The translations under genes were made by a program, and so were the position numbers. Of a stretch of 64,000 bases of DNA, positions 24,909 through 33,020 are shown piece after piece (the first letter of the stretch is position 1; each line of letters opens with the position of its first letter). Under the pieces are notes generated by a model. It saw only the letters and a program-made list of their open reading frames with translations, was not told the DNA's origin and made no database searches. Source of the DNA: Aggregicoccus sp. 17bor-14 (GTDB lineage: Bacteria; Myxococcota; Myxococcia; Myxococcales; Myxococcaceae). The DNA is taken from assembly GCF_009659535.1 (NCBI RefSeq), contig NZ_VJZZ01000021.1, positions 1-64,000 of the forward strand. Direction: 5' to 3'.

Positions 24909-25145
24909 ACGCCCTGCATGCTCCCGGCAGCGGCCGCTCGCCGTCAATTCGACGTGGCGACCAGGCCCCGGCCCCACCGGGCGCAGGGGAGGGGAGCGCG
25001 CGCCGGCATTCCGCCCTGTGGGAGCGCGCCCTCCTGCGCCCGCGCAGCAGGCGGGCCTGCCTGCCGCGCCTTGCCGCACCCCGCCCGCGCCCCGAGCTTT
25101 TCCTGTCGGAACGCAGCCCCCAACCCCTTCAAAAGGCACTCCCCC

Positions 25146-25415
25146 ATGACGAAGAAGAGCGACGCGACCGAGAAGCACGGCATGCACGGCCAGAAGGACA
25201 TGAACAGCGGCGAGCTGAAGAAGGACGTGGAGCGCATGCACGCGGACATGGCCCACCGCGATGAGGGCGGGCGCGCCAGCGTCTCCGACGAGGAGAGCGG
25301 CGAGGCGGGCATCGGCCGCAAGGCGGTGGATGCCGCGGACGCCGGCGACGACGTCATCGACCGCAACACCCGCCGCGCCCCTCCGCTCAGCGACAACGGC
25401 AACCGCCGCGAGTAA
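25146..25415 (+). CDS. Small hydrophilic hypothetical protein
   Basis: 89 aa, very polar, rich in Asp, Glu, Lys, Met and His (KHGMHGQKDMNSGELKKDVE), with no membrane segment. Likely disordered, in the style of stress-related hydrophilins, but no family is recognised. AAAAGG lies about 11 bases upstream of the ATG. Confidence 0.6.
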   Translation: MTKKSDATEKHGMHGQKDMNSGELKKDVERMHADMAHRDEGGRASVSDEESGEAGIGRKAVDAADAGDDVIDRNTRRAPPLSDNGNRRE

Positions 25416-25459
25416 CACCGCACCGCCGCCGCCCGCCCCGGCGGGGTGAGCCCGCGCCC

Positions 25460-25495
25460 GAGCCCCGGGCGCCGGGGCTCTCCCGCGTAGGGAGA
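25460..25495. terminator. Tandem hairpins after the small hydrophilic gene
   Basis: GAGCCCCGG-GCG-CCGGGGCTC is a perfect 9-bp stem (25460-25480), followed at once by TCTCCC/GGGAGA. The pair makes a strong GC-rich terminator-like structure. A further imperfect inverted pair GGAAAAGTCCC/GGGATTTCC follows at about 25508-25535. Confidence 0.65.
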
Positions 25496-25664
25496 GGGCC
25501 TACAGGGTGGAAAAGTCCCATCGTACGGGATTTCCCTCATGGCCAACCGGGGCGTTCTGCGCCAAAACGGTCGCTGGAGTTTCCGGGCCTGGGGGGGAGC
25601 CCTGGTTTTACCTCAGCGTCCCGGTTTGGCCGGGTCCCACCCTCCCGCGTGCGCGCCGTACCCT

Positions 25665-26696
25665 ATGCCCCGACTGTCGAGCCGTGACCTCTCGCTCCTG
25701 CACGCGCTGACGCAGCAGCTGAACACCTGGGTGGAGGGCGCGCCGCCGGTGCTCGAGGCGCTGCTGCCCGGCGTGCAGACGCTGCTGGGCGCCGACGCCG
25801 TGGTCGCCTACGGGGTGCGCGTCGAGGGCGAGCGGGTGCACCTGGACTTCCTGCACACCGTGGGGCTGCGGCCCGAGGCGCCCCGCCTCGTCGCCGAGTT
25901 CTTCGAGGGCGCACCGGTGCGCTTCGGCCACTTCGATGCGCTCGCCCCCGAGCCCTGGCAGCGCAACGTGCCGCGCACGCTCGCGGAGCTGCATGCCCAC
26001 GGGCGCCCCACGCCGCCGCCCCTGCACGCGCTCTACACGCGCCTGGGCATCGCGGAGCTGGACCAGCTGCGCGTGCTGGTGTGCGAGGGCAGCGCGCTGC
26101 GCTGCTGGCTCGGCGCCCTGCGCGCCCGCCCCTTCGGCGCCCGCGAGCGCCAGCTGATGGGCCGCCTCGCCCCCGTGCTGCGCGACCGGCTGGTGCGCGA
26201 GCGCGCGCTGCGGCTCGAGCGGCTCAAGGCCAGCGCCTTCGAGGTGGCGCTCGAGGCGCTGCCCGCCGCGAGCTACCTCGTCACCGGCGCCGCCGAGGTC
26301 CTGCACGCCAACGCCGCGGGCGAGGCCGCACTCGCGCGCGACGGCGAGCAGGTGCGCGAGGCGCTGCGGCGCGCGCTCGCCCAGCCCTCCGCGCCGGACG
26401 CGGGCTTCCGGCTCACCCGCGTGAGCCTGCCCGAGCAGCCCGCGGCCTACATGGCCGTGCGCGAGGCCGCCGAGGCCCAGGTGCCCGCCCGCGTGGACCA
26501 GATGGCGCAGCGCTGGAAGCTCACCGCCCGCCAGCGCGAGGTGCTCGCGGGGCTCGCCCGCGGCCATACCAACCGCGCCCTCGCCCAGGCGCTCGGGTGC
26601 GCGGAGAAGACCGTGGAGGTGCACGTGTCCGCGGTGCTCGAGAAGAGCGGGGTGCCCAGCCGCGCCGCGCTCCTCGCGAGGCTGTGGAGTCCCTGA
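25665..26696 (+). CDS. LuxR-type helix-turn-helix transcription factor
   Basis: 343 aa. The C-terminal 60 residues are a clear LuxR/GerE DNA-binding domain (WKLTARQREVLAGLARGHTN, RALAQALGCAEKTVEVHVSA). The N-terminal 200 residues look like a GAF/PAS-type sensor fold (LEALLPGVQTLLGADAVVAYG, LDFLHTVGLRPEAP). There is no receiver aspartate, so the input is a ligand or protein rather than phosphorylation. The ATG at 25665 was chosen from domain extent; the 42 preceding in-frame codons look non-coding. Target genes are unknown; the proteases downstream are convergent. Confidence 0.82.
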   Translation: MPRLSSRDLSLLHALTQQLNTWVEGAPPVLEALLPGVQTLLGADAVVAYGVRVEGERVHLDFLHTVGLRPEAPRLVAEFFEGAPVRFGHFDALAPEPWQRNVPRTLAELHAHGRPTPPPLHALYTRLGIAELDQLRVLVCEGSALRCWLGALRARPFGARERQLMGRLAPVLRDRLVRERALRLERLKASAFEVALEALPAASYLVTGAAEVLHANAAGEAALARDGEQVREALRRALAQPSAPDAGFRLTRVSLPEQPAAYMAVREAAEAQVPARVDQMAQRWKLTARQREVLAGLARGHTNRALAQALGCAEKTVEVHVSAVLEKSGVPSRAALLARLWSP

Positions 26697-26736
26697 GCGG
26701 TCAGGGTGAGGGAGGAAGGTTCCCCCACCGTGCCCC

Positions 26737-27660
26737 TCAAGCCGCCTGCGCCTGTTGTGCCGCCGCGGCCCGCGCGAACACCAGCCGCCGCGTCCCCCCG
26801 CGCAGCAGCGCGAGCTGCACCTCCTCCCCCGCCGAGAGGCACAGGAGCCGCTGCACGTCGTCCACGCTGCCCACGGGATGTCCGTCCAGCGCGAGGAGCA
26901 AGTCCTCCGCCTGGACTCCCGCGCGCGCCGCCGCGCTTCCCTCGCCCACCTGCACCACGCGCACGGCGCGCGCCTGCCCCGCCTCGGCCGCGCGCGCGGG
27001 CGAGAGCGCCATCGCCACTGCGCTGATGCCCAGCAGGCGCCGCTCCACGCTGCCCTTCTGGATGAGCAGCGCCGCCACCCACGTGGCCGTGGTCGCGCTC
27101 ACCGCGAAGCCGATGCCCTGCGCGTACGGGAGCACCAGCGTGCTCAAGCCCACCACCTGCCCGCGCGCGTTGAGCAGCGGCCCGCCGCTGTTGCCCGGGT
27201 TGATGGCGCAGTCCGTCTGCAGCAGCCCCTCCAGCACCACGCCCGGCGCCACCGGCAGCGTGCGCTCCACCGCGCTCACTACGCCCAGCGTCACCGACTG
27301 CTCGAGGTGGAAGGGATTGCCGATCGCCACCACCAGCTGCCCCACGCGCACGTCCTTCGCCTCCGCGAGCGGCAGCGTGGGCAGCCCCGCCGCCCCCTCC
27401 ACCCGCACCACCGCGAGGTCCGTCAGCGCGTCCGTGCCCACCCGCTCCGCGCGCCGCGTCTCGCCCCCCGCGAGCACCACGCGCAGCCGCCGCGCGCCCC
27501 CCTTCACCACGTGCGCGTTGGTCAGCACGTAGCCGTCCGGCGTGAGCACCAGGCCGCTGCCGTGGCCGCGCGCGTGCTCCACGCCCACCACTGCGGGGCT
27601 CGCCTGCGCGACCAGCGCCTCGAGCTCGTCGCTGAAGCGCTGCAGCATCGTCGTGCTCAC
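26737..27660 (-). CDS. Trypsin-like serine protease with PDZ domain (HtrA-like)
   Basis: 307 aa. The catalytic triad is visible: H50 (VLTNAHVVKG), D81 (ALTDLAVVRV), S158 (INPGNSGGPL). A C-terminal PDZ domain (about 215-295) includes GEGSAAARAGVQAEDLLLALDG. No signal peptide is seen, so it is either cytosolic or exported by an unknown route; DegP/HtrA relatives are usually periplasmic. Its ATG overlaps the stop of the upstream second protease (ATGA), so the two are coexpressed and may form mixed complexes. Confidence 0.9.
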   Translation of the reverse strand: MSTTMLQRFSDELEALVAQASPAVVGVEHARGHGSGLVLTPDGYVLTNAHVVKGGARRLRVVLAGGETRRAERVGTDALTDLAVVRVEGAAGLPTLPLAEAKDVRVGQLVVAIGNPFHLEQSVTLGVVSAVERTLPVAPGVVLEGLLQTDCAINPGNSGGPLLNARGQVVGLSTLVLPYAQGIGFAVSATTATWVAALLIQKGSVERRLLGISAVAMALSPARAAEAGQARAVRVVQVGEGSAAARAGVQAEDLLLALDGHPVGSVDDVQRLLCLSAGEEVQLALLRGGTRRLVFARAAAAQQAQAA

Positions 27661-28556
27661 GGCCGCTGCCCCACCGAGAGCGCCACCTCGCGCGCCTCGC
27701 CCGCGCGCAGCACGCGCGCCTTCACGCCCGCACCGACGCGCTCCTCGCCGCCGAGGAAGCCGAGCAGGTCCGGCAGGTCCTGCAGCGGCTGCTCGTCCAG
27801 GCTCACGAGCACGTCACCCTGCACGAGCCCCGCGCGGTCCGCCGGGCCTCCGGGCTCCACCGAGTGCAGGATGAGTCCGCCCCCGCGACCCAGTTCCTTC
27901 GCGACCGAAGGCGGCAGCCGCACCGGGTACGCCCCCACGCCGAGGTAGCCGCGGCGCACGCCGCCGTGGCGCTGCAGTCCCTCCGCCACGCGCGCCAGCG
28001 TCTCCACCGGCAGCACCACGTTCGCGTGCCGCGCGAGCGCCGCGCTCGTCATGCCGAGCAGCCGCCCGCCGGTGTCCACCAGCGCCCCGCCGCTGAAGCC
28101 GGGCGGCCGGTCCGCATCCGTCTCCAGGTAGCGCTCGACTTTGCCTCCGGCGTGCGTGCGCCAGCCCTCGCCCTGCGCGCTCACGATCCCCAGCGTCGCG
28201 CGCACCGTGCGCCCGGGGCGGCCGAGCGCGAGCACCAGCTGGCCCACCTGTGCGTCAGGGGCGTGCGCGAGCGGCGTGAGGGGGGCGTCGACCTTGAGCA
28301 GCGCGAGGTCGAGCGCGGGGTCGCGCCCCACCAGCTTCGCCTCCAGCGTGCGGCCGTCGGAGAGCGTCACCTGCAGCGCCTCCTCTGCTTCCACGGCGTG
28401 GCTCGCGGTGAGCACGTGACCGTCCGTGCTCCACGCGATGCCGGTGGCGCCGTGGCGGCGACCTCCCTCGATGCGCAGCAGTGAAGGTGATGCAGCGGAG
28501 ACGGCGGAGGCGAGGGACTCCGAGAGAGAGGTGAGATCGGGGGTCTTCGAGGTCAT
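27657..28556 (-). CDS. Second trypsin-like serine protease with PDZ domain
   Basis: 299 aa, paralogous in layout to its downstream neighbour: H53 (VLTASHAVEA), D83 (PALDLALLKV), S155 (RPPGFSGGAL) and a C-terminal PDZ (LILHSVEPGGPADRAGLVQG). The oxyanion segment reads PPGFSGG in place of NPGNSGG. It also lacks a signal peptide. It is the first gene of a two-gene operon; AAGGA lies about ten bases before ATG 28556. The substitution may affect substrate choice rather than catalysis, since the serine is kept. Confidence 0.88.
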   Translation of the reverse strand: MTSKTPDLTSLSESLASAVSAASPSLLRIEGGRRHGATGIAWSTDGHVLTASHAVEAEEALQVTLSDGRTLEAKLVGRDPALDLALLKVDAPLTPLAHAPDAQVGQLVLALGRPGRTVRATLGIVSAQGEGWRTHAGGKVERYLETDADRPPGFSGGALVDTGGRLLGMTSAALARHANVVLPVETLARVAEGLQRHGGVRRGYLGVGAYPVRLPPSVAKELGRGGGLILHSVEPGGPADRAGLVQGDVLVSLDEQPLQDLPDLLGFLGGEERVGAGVKARVLRAGEAREVALSVGQRP

Positions 28557-28697
28557 GGCGGGTGCGTCCTTTCTTGCCTCGAAGGCTAAGAAGGCCGCCC
28601 GCGCGCCACATCCGCTGGAAGGGGAGGGGAGCGACCTGCCCATTCGGGGAGGATTGGCTCCTGGAGGGCAGGGGAGGGAAGGTCGCGGAGCGCAGGT

Positions 28698-28836
28698 GCC
28701 GAGCGCTTGAGGGCGCCACCCTGCGAGGTGCTCCGGGGGCGCGCGGTGCTGGACGAAGTGCTCCGTCCAGATGAGTGACCACCCCTCCCGGGACGAGTGC
28801 TCCGCGCTGCTGTTCGGAAATGTCGGGGGTTCTCGT
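28698..28836. repeat. Dispersed two-module repeat, copy 3
   Basis: Module A (28698-28741) reads GCCGAGCGCTTGAGGGCGCC then ACCCTGCG..GTGCTCCGGGG; module B (28806-28836) reads CTGTTCGGAAATGTCGGGGG. Order and strand match copy 2, with about 65 bases between modules. It occupies most of the gene-free stretch 28557-28929, upstream of the serine protease pair; the rest of that stretch shows nothing I can identify. Confidence 0.72.
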
Positions 28837-28929
28837 CCGCGGTCTCAACCGCTGAACGCACCATTCGGGATGCGTAACACAGCGTGCCCGACGCGGTGTC
28901 CGGTGAGGGAGTCGGGGCAGGCTCGGCAG

Positions 28930-29220
28930 CTAAAGGTCGAGCTTGGCCATCCGTCCACTGGAGAAGTACTCAACCTTGGAGCCAGGTAGCTCGTCCCTCA
29001 CGACGCGAGCAATGGCGAGTCCCTCTGCATCCAACTCCGAAAGCTCGTCAACGCTGTCGTACTGCCTGAAGTGGGCCTGCTCGTACCGGCTGAGCCAATT
29101 GGAGATTCTTCTCTGCAGGAGCTCGGACAGCTTCAGGTCACTGGGGCTGATGTACCCACCCGCGAAGCTGTCTCGGATGCCGGTGCCCGACATCAGGCCG
29201 TCGATCGTCACGTAGTGCAT
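28930..29220 (-). CDS. Hypothetical protein in lower-GC patch
   Basis: 96 aa. A compact helical protein (MHYVTIDGLMSGTGIRDSFA, then LSELLQRRISNWLSRYEQAH, then DELSELDAEGLAIARVVRDE). The local GC and codon use are clearly lower than in neighbours (codons such as AAA, TCA, GAA are frequent), a sign of recent acquisition. Size and isolation resemble orphan immunity proteins of myxobacterial polymorphic toxin loci, but no motif proves it. The ATG at 29220 was preferred; an upstream in-frame ATG at 29256 would add 12 residues. Confidence 0.65.
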   Translation of the reverse strand: MHYVTIDGLMSGTGIRDSFAGGYISPSDLKLSELLQRRISNWLSRYEQAHFRQYDSVDELSELDAEGLAIARVVRDELPGSKVEYFSSGRMAKLDL

Positions 29221-29271
29221 GGCTCTTTCAGTGAAGCATCTGCGATCGAGATCCACTTTGCCTACCCGGAT

Positions 29272-29898
29272 CTAGAGCGTCACCCACCCGAGCCGCGCCG
29301 CGCGCACGACCGCCTCGGTGCGTCGCTGCACGCCGAGCTTCGCTAGCACCGCGTTCACGTGGAACTTCGCCGTGTGCTCGCTGATGGCGAGCCGCTGCGC
29401 GATGTCCTTGTTGCTCGCGCCCTCTGCGAGCAACTGCAGTACTTCGCGCTCGCGCGGGGTGAGGGCCTCGGGAACCGTGCGGTGAGGAGTGCTGCTGCGC
29501 AGCGGCGCGAGTGAGGGCTCGAAGACGAGCAGCCCGTGAGCGAGCGCCGTGAGCCCCGCGAGCAGCTGCGCGGCGCTCGCATCCCGCGGGAGCAGGCCCC
29601 GCGCACCCGCCTCCAGCGCCCGCTCGGCCACCGCTTCGTCCGGCACCAGCGCGAGCACCGGGGCGCCGCCCACCTCCGGCGCTTCCAGCGGCCCCGCGGC
29701 GTGCAGCCCCGCGTCCCAGAGCAGCGCATCGGGCGCACTCTCGGCCAGCGCCGTCTCCAGCTCGCCCACCGAGCTCCCGGGCGTGACCCGCGGCGCGCCC
29801 GCGTCCGAGAGCGCCCGCGCGAGCGCCCCGCGCACCAGCGGGTCCTCCGCCAGCAGCGCGATGTGCAACTCGAGGGTGGCGTCGTCGTGCAGCCTCAC
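29272..29898 (-). CDS. NarL/FixJ-like response regulator with reduced receiver
   Basis: 208 aa. The C-terminal LuxR HTH is clear (EALTPREREVLQLLAEGASN, KDIAQRLAISEHTAKFHVNA). The N-terminal 125 residues follow the receiver fold (ELHIALLAEDPLVRGALARA, ESAPDALLWDAG, GGAPVLALVPDEAV) with D61-like Asp in LLWDAG possibly serving as phosphoacceptor. The conserved Lys (normally in a K-P pair) is replaced, as the segment reads GARGLLPRDAS. It may be atypically controlled. No kinase is next to it; it is divergent from the S41 protease gene 62 bases away. Confidence 0.82.
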   Translation of the reverse strand: MRLHDDATLELHIALLAEDPLVRGALARALSDAGAPRVTPGSSVGELETALAESAPDALLWDAGLHAAGPLEAPEVGGAPVLALVPDEAVAERALEAGARGLLPRDASAAQLLAGLTALAHGLLVFEPSLAPLRSSTPHRTVPEALTPREREVLQLLAEGASNKDIAQRLAISEHTAKFHVNAVLAKLGVQRRTEAVVRAARLGWVTL

Positions 29899-29960
29899 GG
29901 TGTCTGCTGCACTAACGGCCGCCCGCTCCGCGCGCTCGCCCCCGCCCGGTTGCGCGTTAA

Positions 29961-31145
29961 ATGCGCCCGCTGCTCCTGCTCCTGCTGCTGCTCGCCTCCA
30001 CGGCCCGCGCCGCGGCCCCGCGCTACGGCGCGCTCGGCGACGAGCTGGTCTCCACGGTGCGCGCGAACTTCTACGACCCCGGGGCCGCAGAGAGCTGGGC
30101 GCGCGCCCACGCCGGCTACGCGCGCGAGGCGAAGGGCGCGGACGACTTCACCCGCCTCACCCGCGCCGCGCTCGCCGAGTTGCACACCTCGCACACGGCG
30201 TACTACCCGTCCGACAGCGTGGAGCACCCGCAGCTGCGCGCCATCTTCGGCGCCGCGCTCAAGGGCCCCTGGCGCAGCCCTCCGCGCGCGGTGAGCGTGG
30301 GCATCGACGTCGTCGAGCTCCCCGAGGGCCTCATCGTGCGCCACGTCTTCGCCGCGAGCCCCGCCCGGGCCGCGGGCCTGCTGCGCGGAGACCGCCTGCT
30401 CGAGGCGGACGGCCGCCCCTTCCACCCGGTGCGCTCCTTCGCGGGCAAGGCCGGCAAAGACGTGAAGCTCACGGTCGAGCGCGAGCGCGGCGCACCCCCG
30501 CTGCAGCTCACCGTGCGCCCGCGCTCCGTGGACCCCAAGGCCGAATGGTTGCAGGCGCAGGAGAAGGGCAGCGAGGTGGTGCAGGTCGCGGGCAAGCGCA
30601 TCGCCTACCAGCCCCTCTTCTCCTGTGCGGGCACCGAGCACCAGGACCTCCTCGAGGCCACGCTGCAGGGCGCGTTCAAGGACGCGGACGCGCTGGTGCT
30701 CGACTTCCGCGACGGCTGGGGCGGCTGCAACCCGGACTTCGTGAACCTCTTCAACCCGCTCCTGCCCGTGCTGCGCTTCTCCGGCCGCGACGGGCGGGCC
30801 AACAGCTGGTCACCGGGCTGGAAGCGGCCCGTCGTCCTGCTGGTCAACGGCAACGCGCGCAGCGGCAAGGAGCTCGTCGCCTTCTCGCTGCAGCGCCACC
30901 ACGCTGCGACCCTGGTGGGCGAGCGCACGGCCGGCGCGGTCATGGCGGGCCGCGCCTTCGCGCTGTCCGACGGGTCGCTGCTCTACCTCGCGGTACAGGA
31001 CGGGCAGGTGGACGGGGTGCGGCTGGAGGGGCGGGGCGTGCCGGTGGACGTGGCCGTGGAGGCCGCGCTCCCGTGGGCGGCGGGGAAGGACCCCCAGCGC
31101 GAGCGCGCCCTCCATGTGGCCGCCGAGCAGGCAGGCGGGTCCTAG
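29961..31145 (+). CDS. S41 family peptidase (CtpA/tail-specific protease-like)
   Basis: 394 aa: Sec signal (1-18), an N-terminal helical region, a PDZ domain around residues 110-175 (HVFAASPARAAGLLRGDRLL), and an S41 catalytic core with LVLDFRDGWGGCNPDF and VVLLVNGNARSGKELVAF, where Ser and Lys of SGKE form the dyad. These enzymes cleave C-terminal tails of periplasmic proteins and can shape the peptidoglycan system. No partner lipoprotein is adjacent. The ATG lies very near the upstream divergent gene, with little space for a leader. Confidence 0.87.
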   Translation: MRPLLLLLLLLASTARAAAPRYGALGDELVSTVRANFYDPGAAESWARAHAGYAREAKGADDFTRLTRAALAELHTSHTAYYPSDSVEHPQLRAIFGAALKGPWRSPPRAVSVGIDVVELPEGLIVRHVFAASPARAAGLLRGDRLLEADGRPFHPVRSFAGKAGKDVKLTVERERGAPPLQLTVRPRSVDPKAEWLQAQEKGSEVVQVAGKRIAYQPLFSCAGTEHQDLLEATLQGAFKDADALVLDFRDGWGGCNPDFVNLFNPLLPVLRFSGRDGRANSWSPGWKRPVVLLVNGNARSGKELVAFSLQRHHAATLVGERTAGAVMAGRAFALSDGSLLYLAVQDGQVDGVRLEGRGVPVDVAVEAALPWAAGKDPQRERALHVAAEQAGGS

Positions 31146-31266
31146 AGAGACGTGCGGGGCTGTCCCGCGGGGCAAGCGCAGTGTCGGATCGCGGGCCCGG
31201 TTTGGTGGGATGCAGGCCGATCCCCTAAGGTGCAGTGCGACGTGGCCGGGAAGCGGGGGGGACGCC

Positions 31267-31650
31267 ATGCAGCCTCTGGAAGCGGACAAGACGGAGTTCA
31301 GCAAGTCGGTGGTCGTCGTCGACGACGACCCGGACGTGCGCTCCAGCGTGCAGGAGCTCCTCGAGCTGCAGGGCTACCCGGTGCTCACCGCGGGCAACGG
31401 CCACGAGGCCCTGAAGCTGCTCTCCCAGAAGGGGGCCCCGGGCCTCATCCTCCTGGACATGCGCATGCCGGTGATGGGCGGCCAGCAGCTGCTCGGCCTG
31501 CTGCAGCGCCACGAGGCCCTGCGCGAGATTCCCGTGGTGGTGGTCTCCGCCACCCAGGCCAGCCCCCCGGAGGGCACCCAGGCCTGCCTCCTGAAGCCCT
31601 TCCAGACCCACGAGCTGCTCACCGTGGTGCGCCAGCACTGCGGGACATGA
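31267..31650 (+). CDS. Single-domain response regulator
   Basis: 127 aa, receiver only. Acidic pocket DDD in VVVVDDDPDVR, phosphoacceptor D64 in LILLDMRMPVMGG, conserved Thr/Ser (VVVSATQ) and Lys (LLKPFQ) are all present, so it should accept phosphate. It has no output domain and must act by binding a partner, as CheY-like proteins do. The hybrid kinase 2 kb downstream is a possible source of phosphate. Confidence 0.88.
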   Translation: MQPLEADKTEFSKSVVVVDDDPDVRSSVQELLELQGYPVLTAGNGHEALKLLSQKGAPGLILLDMRMPVMGGQQLLGLLQRHEALREIPVVVVSATQASPPEGTQACLLKPFQTHELLTVVRQHCGT

Positions 31651-31685
31651 AATCGCCGGGCGCGCCTGGCGTAGAGAGGGTCACC

Positions 31686-32429
31686 ATGCGCCACTCCCTC
31701 CTCCGCACCGCCCTGCTGCCCCTCGCCCTGCTCACCGCCGCGCCCGCCCTCGCGAGCCCCTTCTCCTGGCTCGGCGGGACGAAGGGCAACGGCCAGCTCA
31801 AGACCGAGGAGCGCAAGCTGCCGGCCTTCCAGAAGGTCGACCTGCGCACCTCCGTGGACGTCGTCATCACCGAGGGCTCCACCCCGAGCACCCGCGTCAC
31901 GGTGGACGGCAACCTGCAGCCCCTGCTCACCACCAAGGTGGAGGGCGACACGCTGGTCATCTCCACCGAGGGCAACGGCATCGACGAGAGCCGCGGCTCG
32001 AAGGTCGAGCTGGTGATGCCGGCGCTCGCGGCCGTGAACATCCACGGCTCCGGGGACGTGAAGGTGCAGCGCTCGAGCCCCGCCGATGCGCTGGAGCTCG
32101 GCGTCGAGGGCTCCGGAGACCTCACCTACCGCGGCTCGGCGAAGAGCCTCACCGTGCACATCAACGGCAGCGGGGACGTCACCCTCGAGGGCGGCAAGGC
32201 CGAGCGGCTCGAGGCGGGCATCCACGGCTCGGGCGACCTCAAGGCGCGCGGCCTCAGCGCCCGCGACGCGAGCGTGGCCATCCACGGCTCGGGCGACGCC
32301 GCCATCACGGCCGACGGCGGCACCCTTGCCTTCGAGATCCACGGCTCGGGCGACGTGACCTGGTACGGCGAGGGCAAGGTGGAGCGCACCTCCATCCACG
32401 GCAGCGGCGACGTCACCCACCGCCAGTAG
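31686..32429 (+). CDS. DUF2807 (auto-transporter adhesin head, GIN) protein
   Basis: 247 aa: Sec signal (1-23, ALAS), then a beta-solenoid of the DUF2807 type. HGSGD or NGSGD/EGSGD recurs about every 20 residues from residue 120 on (seven or eight times), once per turn, which is the family hallmark. The protein is probably periplasmic or surface-bound; function is not established for the family. It follows the receiver gene by 35 bases and ends in a strong hairpin. Confidence 0.9.
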   Translation: MRHSLLRTALLPLALLTAAPALASPFSWLGGTKGNGQLKTEERKLPAFQKVDLRTSVDVVITEGSTPSTRVTVDGNLQPLLTTKVEGDTLVISTEGNGIDESRGSKVELVMPALAAVNIHGSGDVKVQRSSPADALELGVEGSGDLTYRGSAKSLTVHINGSGDVTLEGGKAERLEAGIHGSGDLKARGLSARDASVAIHGSGDAAITADGGTLAFEIHGSGDVTWYGEGKVERTSIHGSGDVTHRQ

Positions 32430-32436
32430 GCTCCCC

Positions 32437-32464
32437 GCGCTTTTTCCGCCCCTGGGAAAAGCGC
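32437..32464 (+). terminator. Rho-independent-like hairpin
   Basis: GCGCTTTTTCC (32437-32447) and GGGAAAAGCGC (32454-32464) form a stem of 11 pairs with one mismatch around a GCCCCT loop, eight bases after the DUF2807 stop. Confidence 0.75.
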
Positions 32465-32608
32465 TTCCCACCCGGCCGCCCCACCCGCTTGCGAAGGCCC
32501 CCTTGCGGCCCTGTGCTCCGCTGCACAGGTGCGCGGGCGCGGCGGCTGGCATGTGGCTTGAAAGCCCTCTGCTCCGTCGGGGCAGGGGCCGGAGGGGGGG
32601 GACACGCG

Positions 32609-33001
32609 GTGGCGGCGGCAAGGACAGTCGTGGTGATGGAACCCTATGCGCCGCTGAGGCAGTCGCTCGTGCAGCTGCTGGAGGAGGACGGGTACCAGGT
32701 GCAGGCGGCGGCGAGCGCGGAGGCACTGCTCGCGCAGCTGCGGACCGGGCACCCCGCAGAGCTTCCCGCCCTGGTGCTGCTGGGCACGAAGTACCCGCTG
32801 CGCGAGGGGCGCGAGGTGCTCGCCCGCCTCGCCGAGCGCGGGCTCCTGCAGCACGTGCCCGTGGTGCTGCTCTCGCCGCGGCGCCAGTGGCCGGAGGGTG
32901 CGGCGGACCTGCTCGAGATGCCCTTCAGCCTCGAGCAGCTGCGCAGCGTGGTGGCGCGCCACGCCGGCTGGGCCCGCGCCGAGCCCGTGCCCGCCGTCTG
33001 A
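32609..33001 (+). CDS. Pseudo-receiver protein lacking phosphoacceptor Asp
   Basis: 130 aa, receiver-like fold: VVVMEPYAPLRQSLVQLLEE, LPALVLLGTKYPLREGREV, VPVVLLSPRR, LLEMPFSLEQL. Each conserved site is changed: the acidic pair is EP, the phosphoacceptor Asp of LLLD is Gly (VLLG), and the Lys of KPF is Met (EMPF). It therefore cannot be phosphorylated in the usual way, and may act as a constitutive or protein-binding module. GTG 32609 follows a GGAGGGGGGG ribosome site; no ATG fits. Confidence 0.78.
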   Translation: MAAARTVVVMEPYAPLRQSLVQLLEEDGYQVQAAASAEALLAQLRTGHPAELPALVLLGTKYPLREGREVLARLAERGLLQHVPVVLLSPRRQWPEGAADLLEMPFSLEQLRSVVARHAGWARAEPVPAV

Positions 33002-33020
33002 GCGCGGGTTAGGGTAGGGG

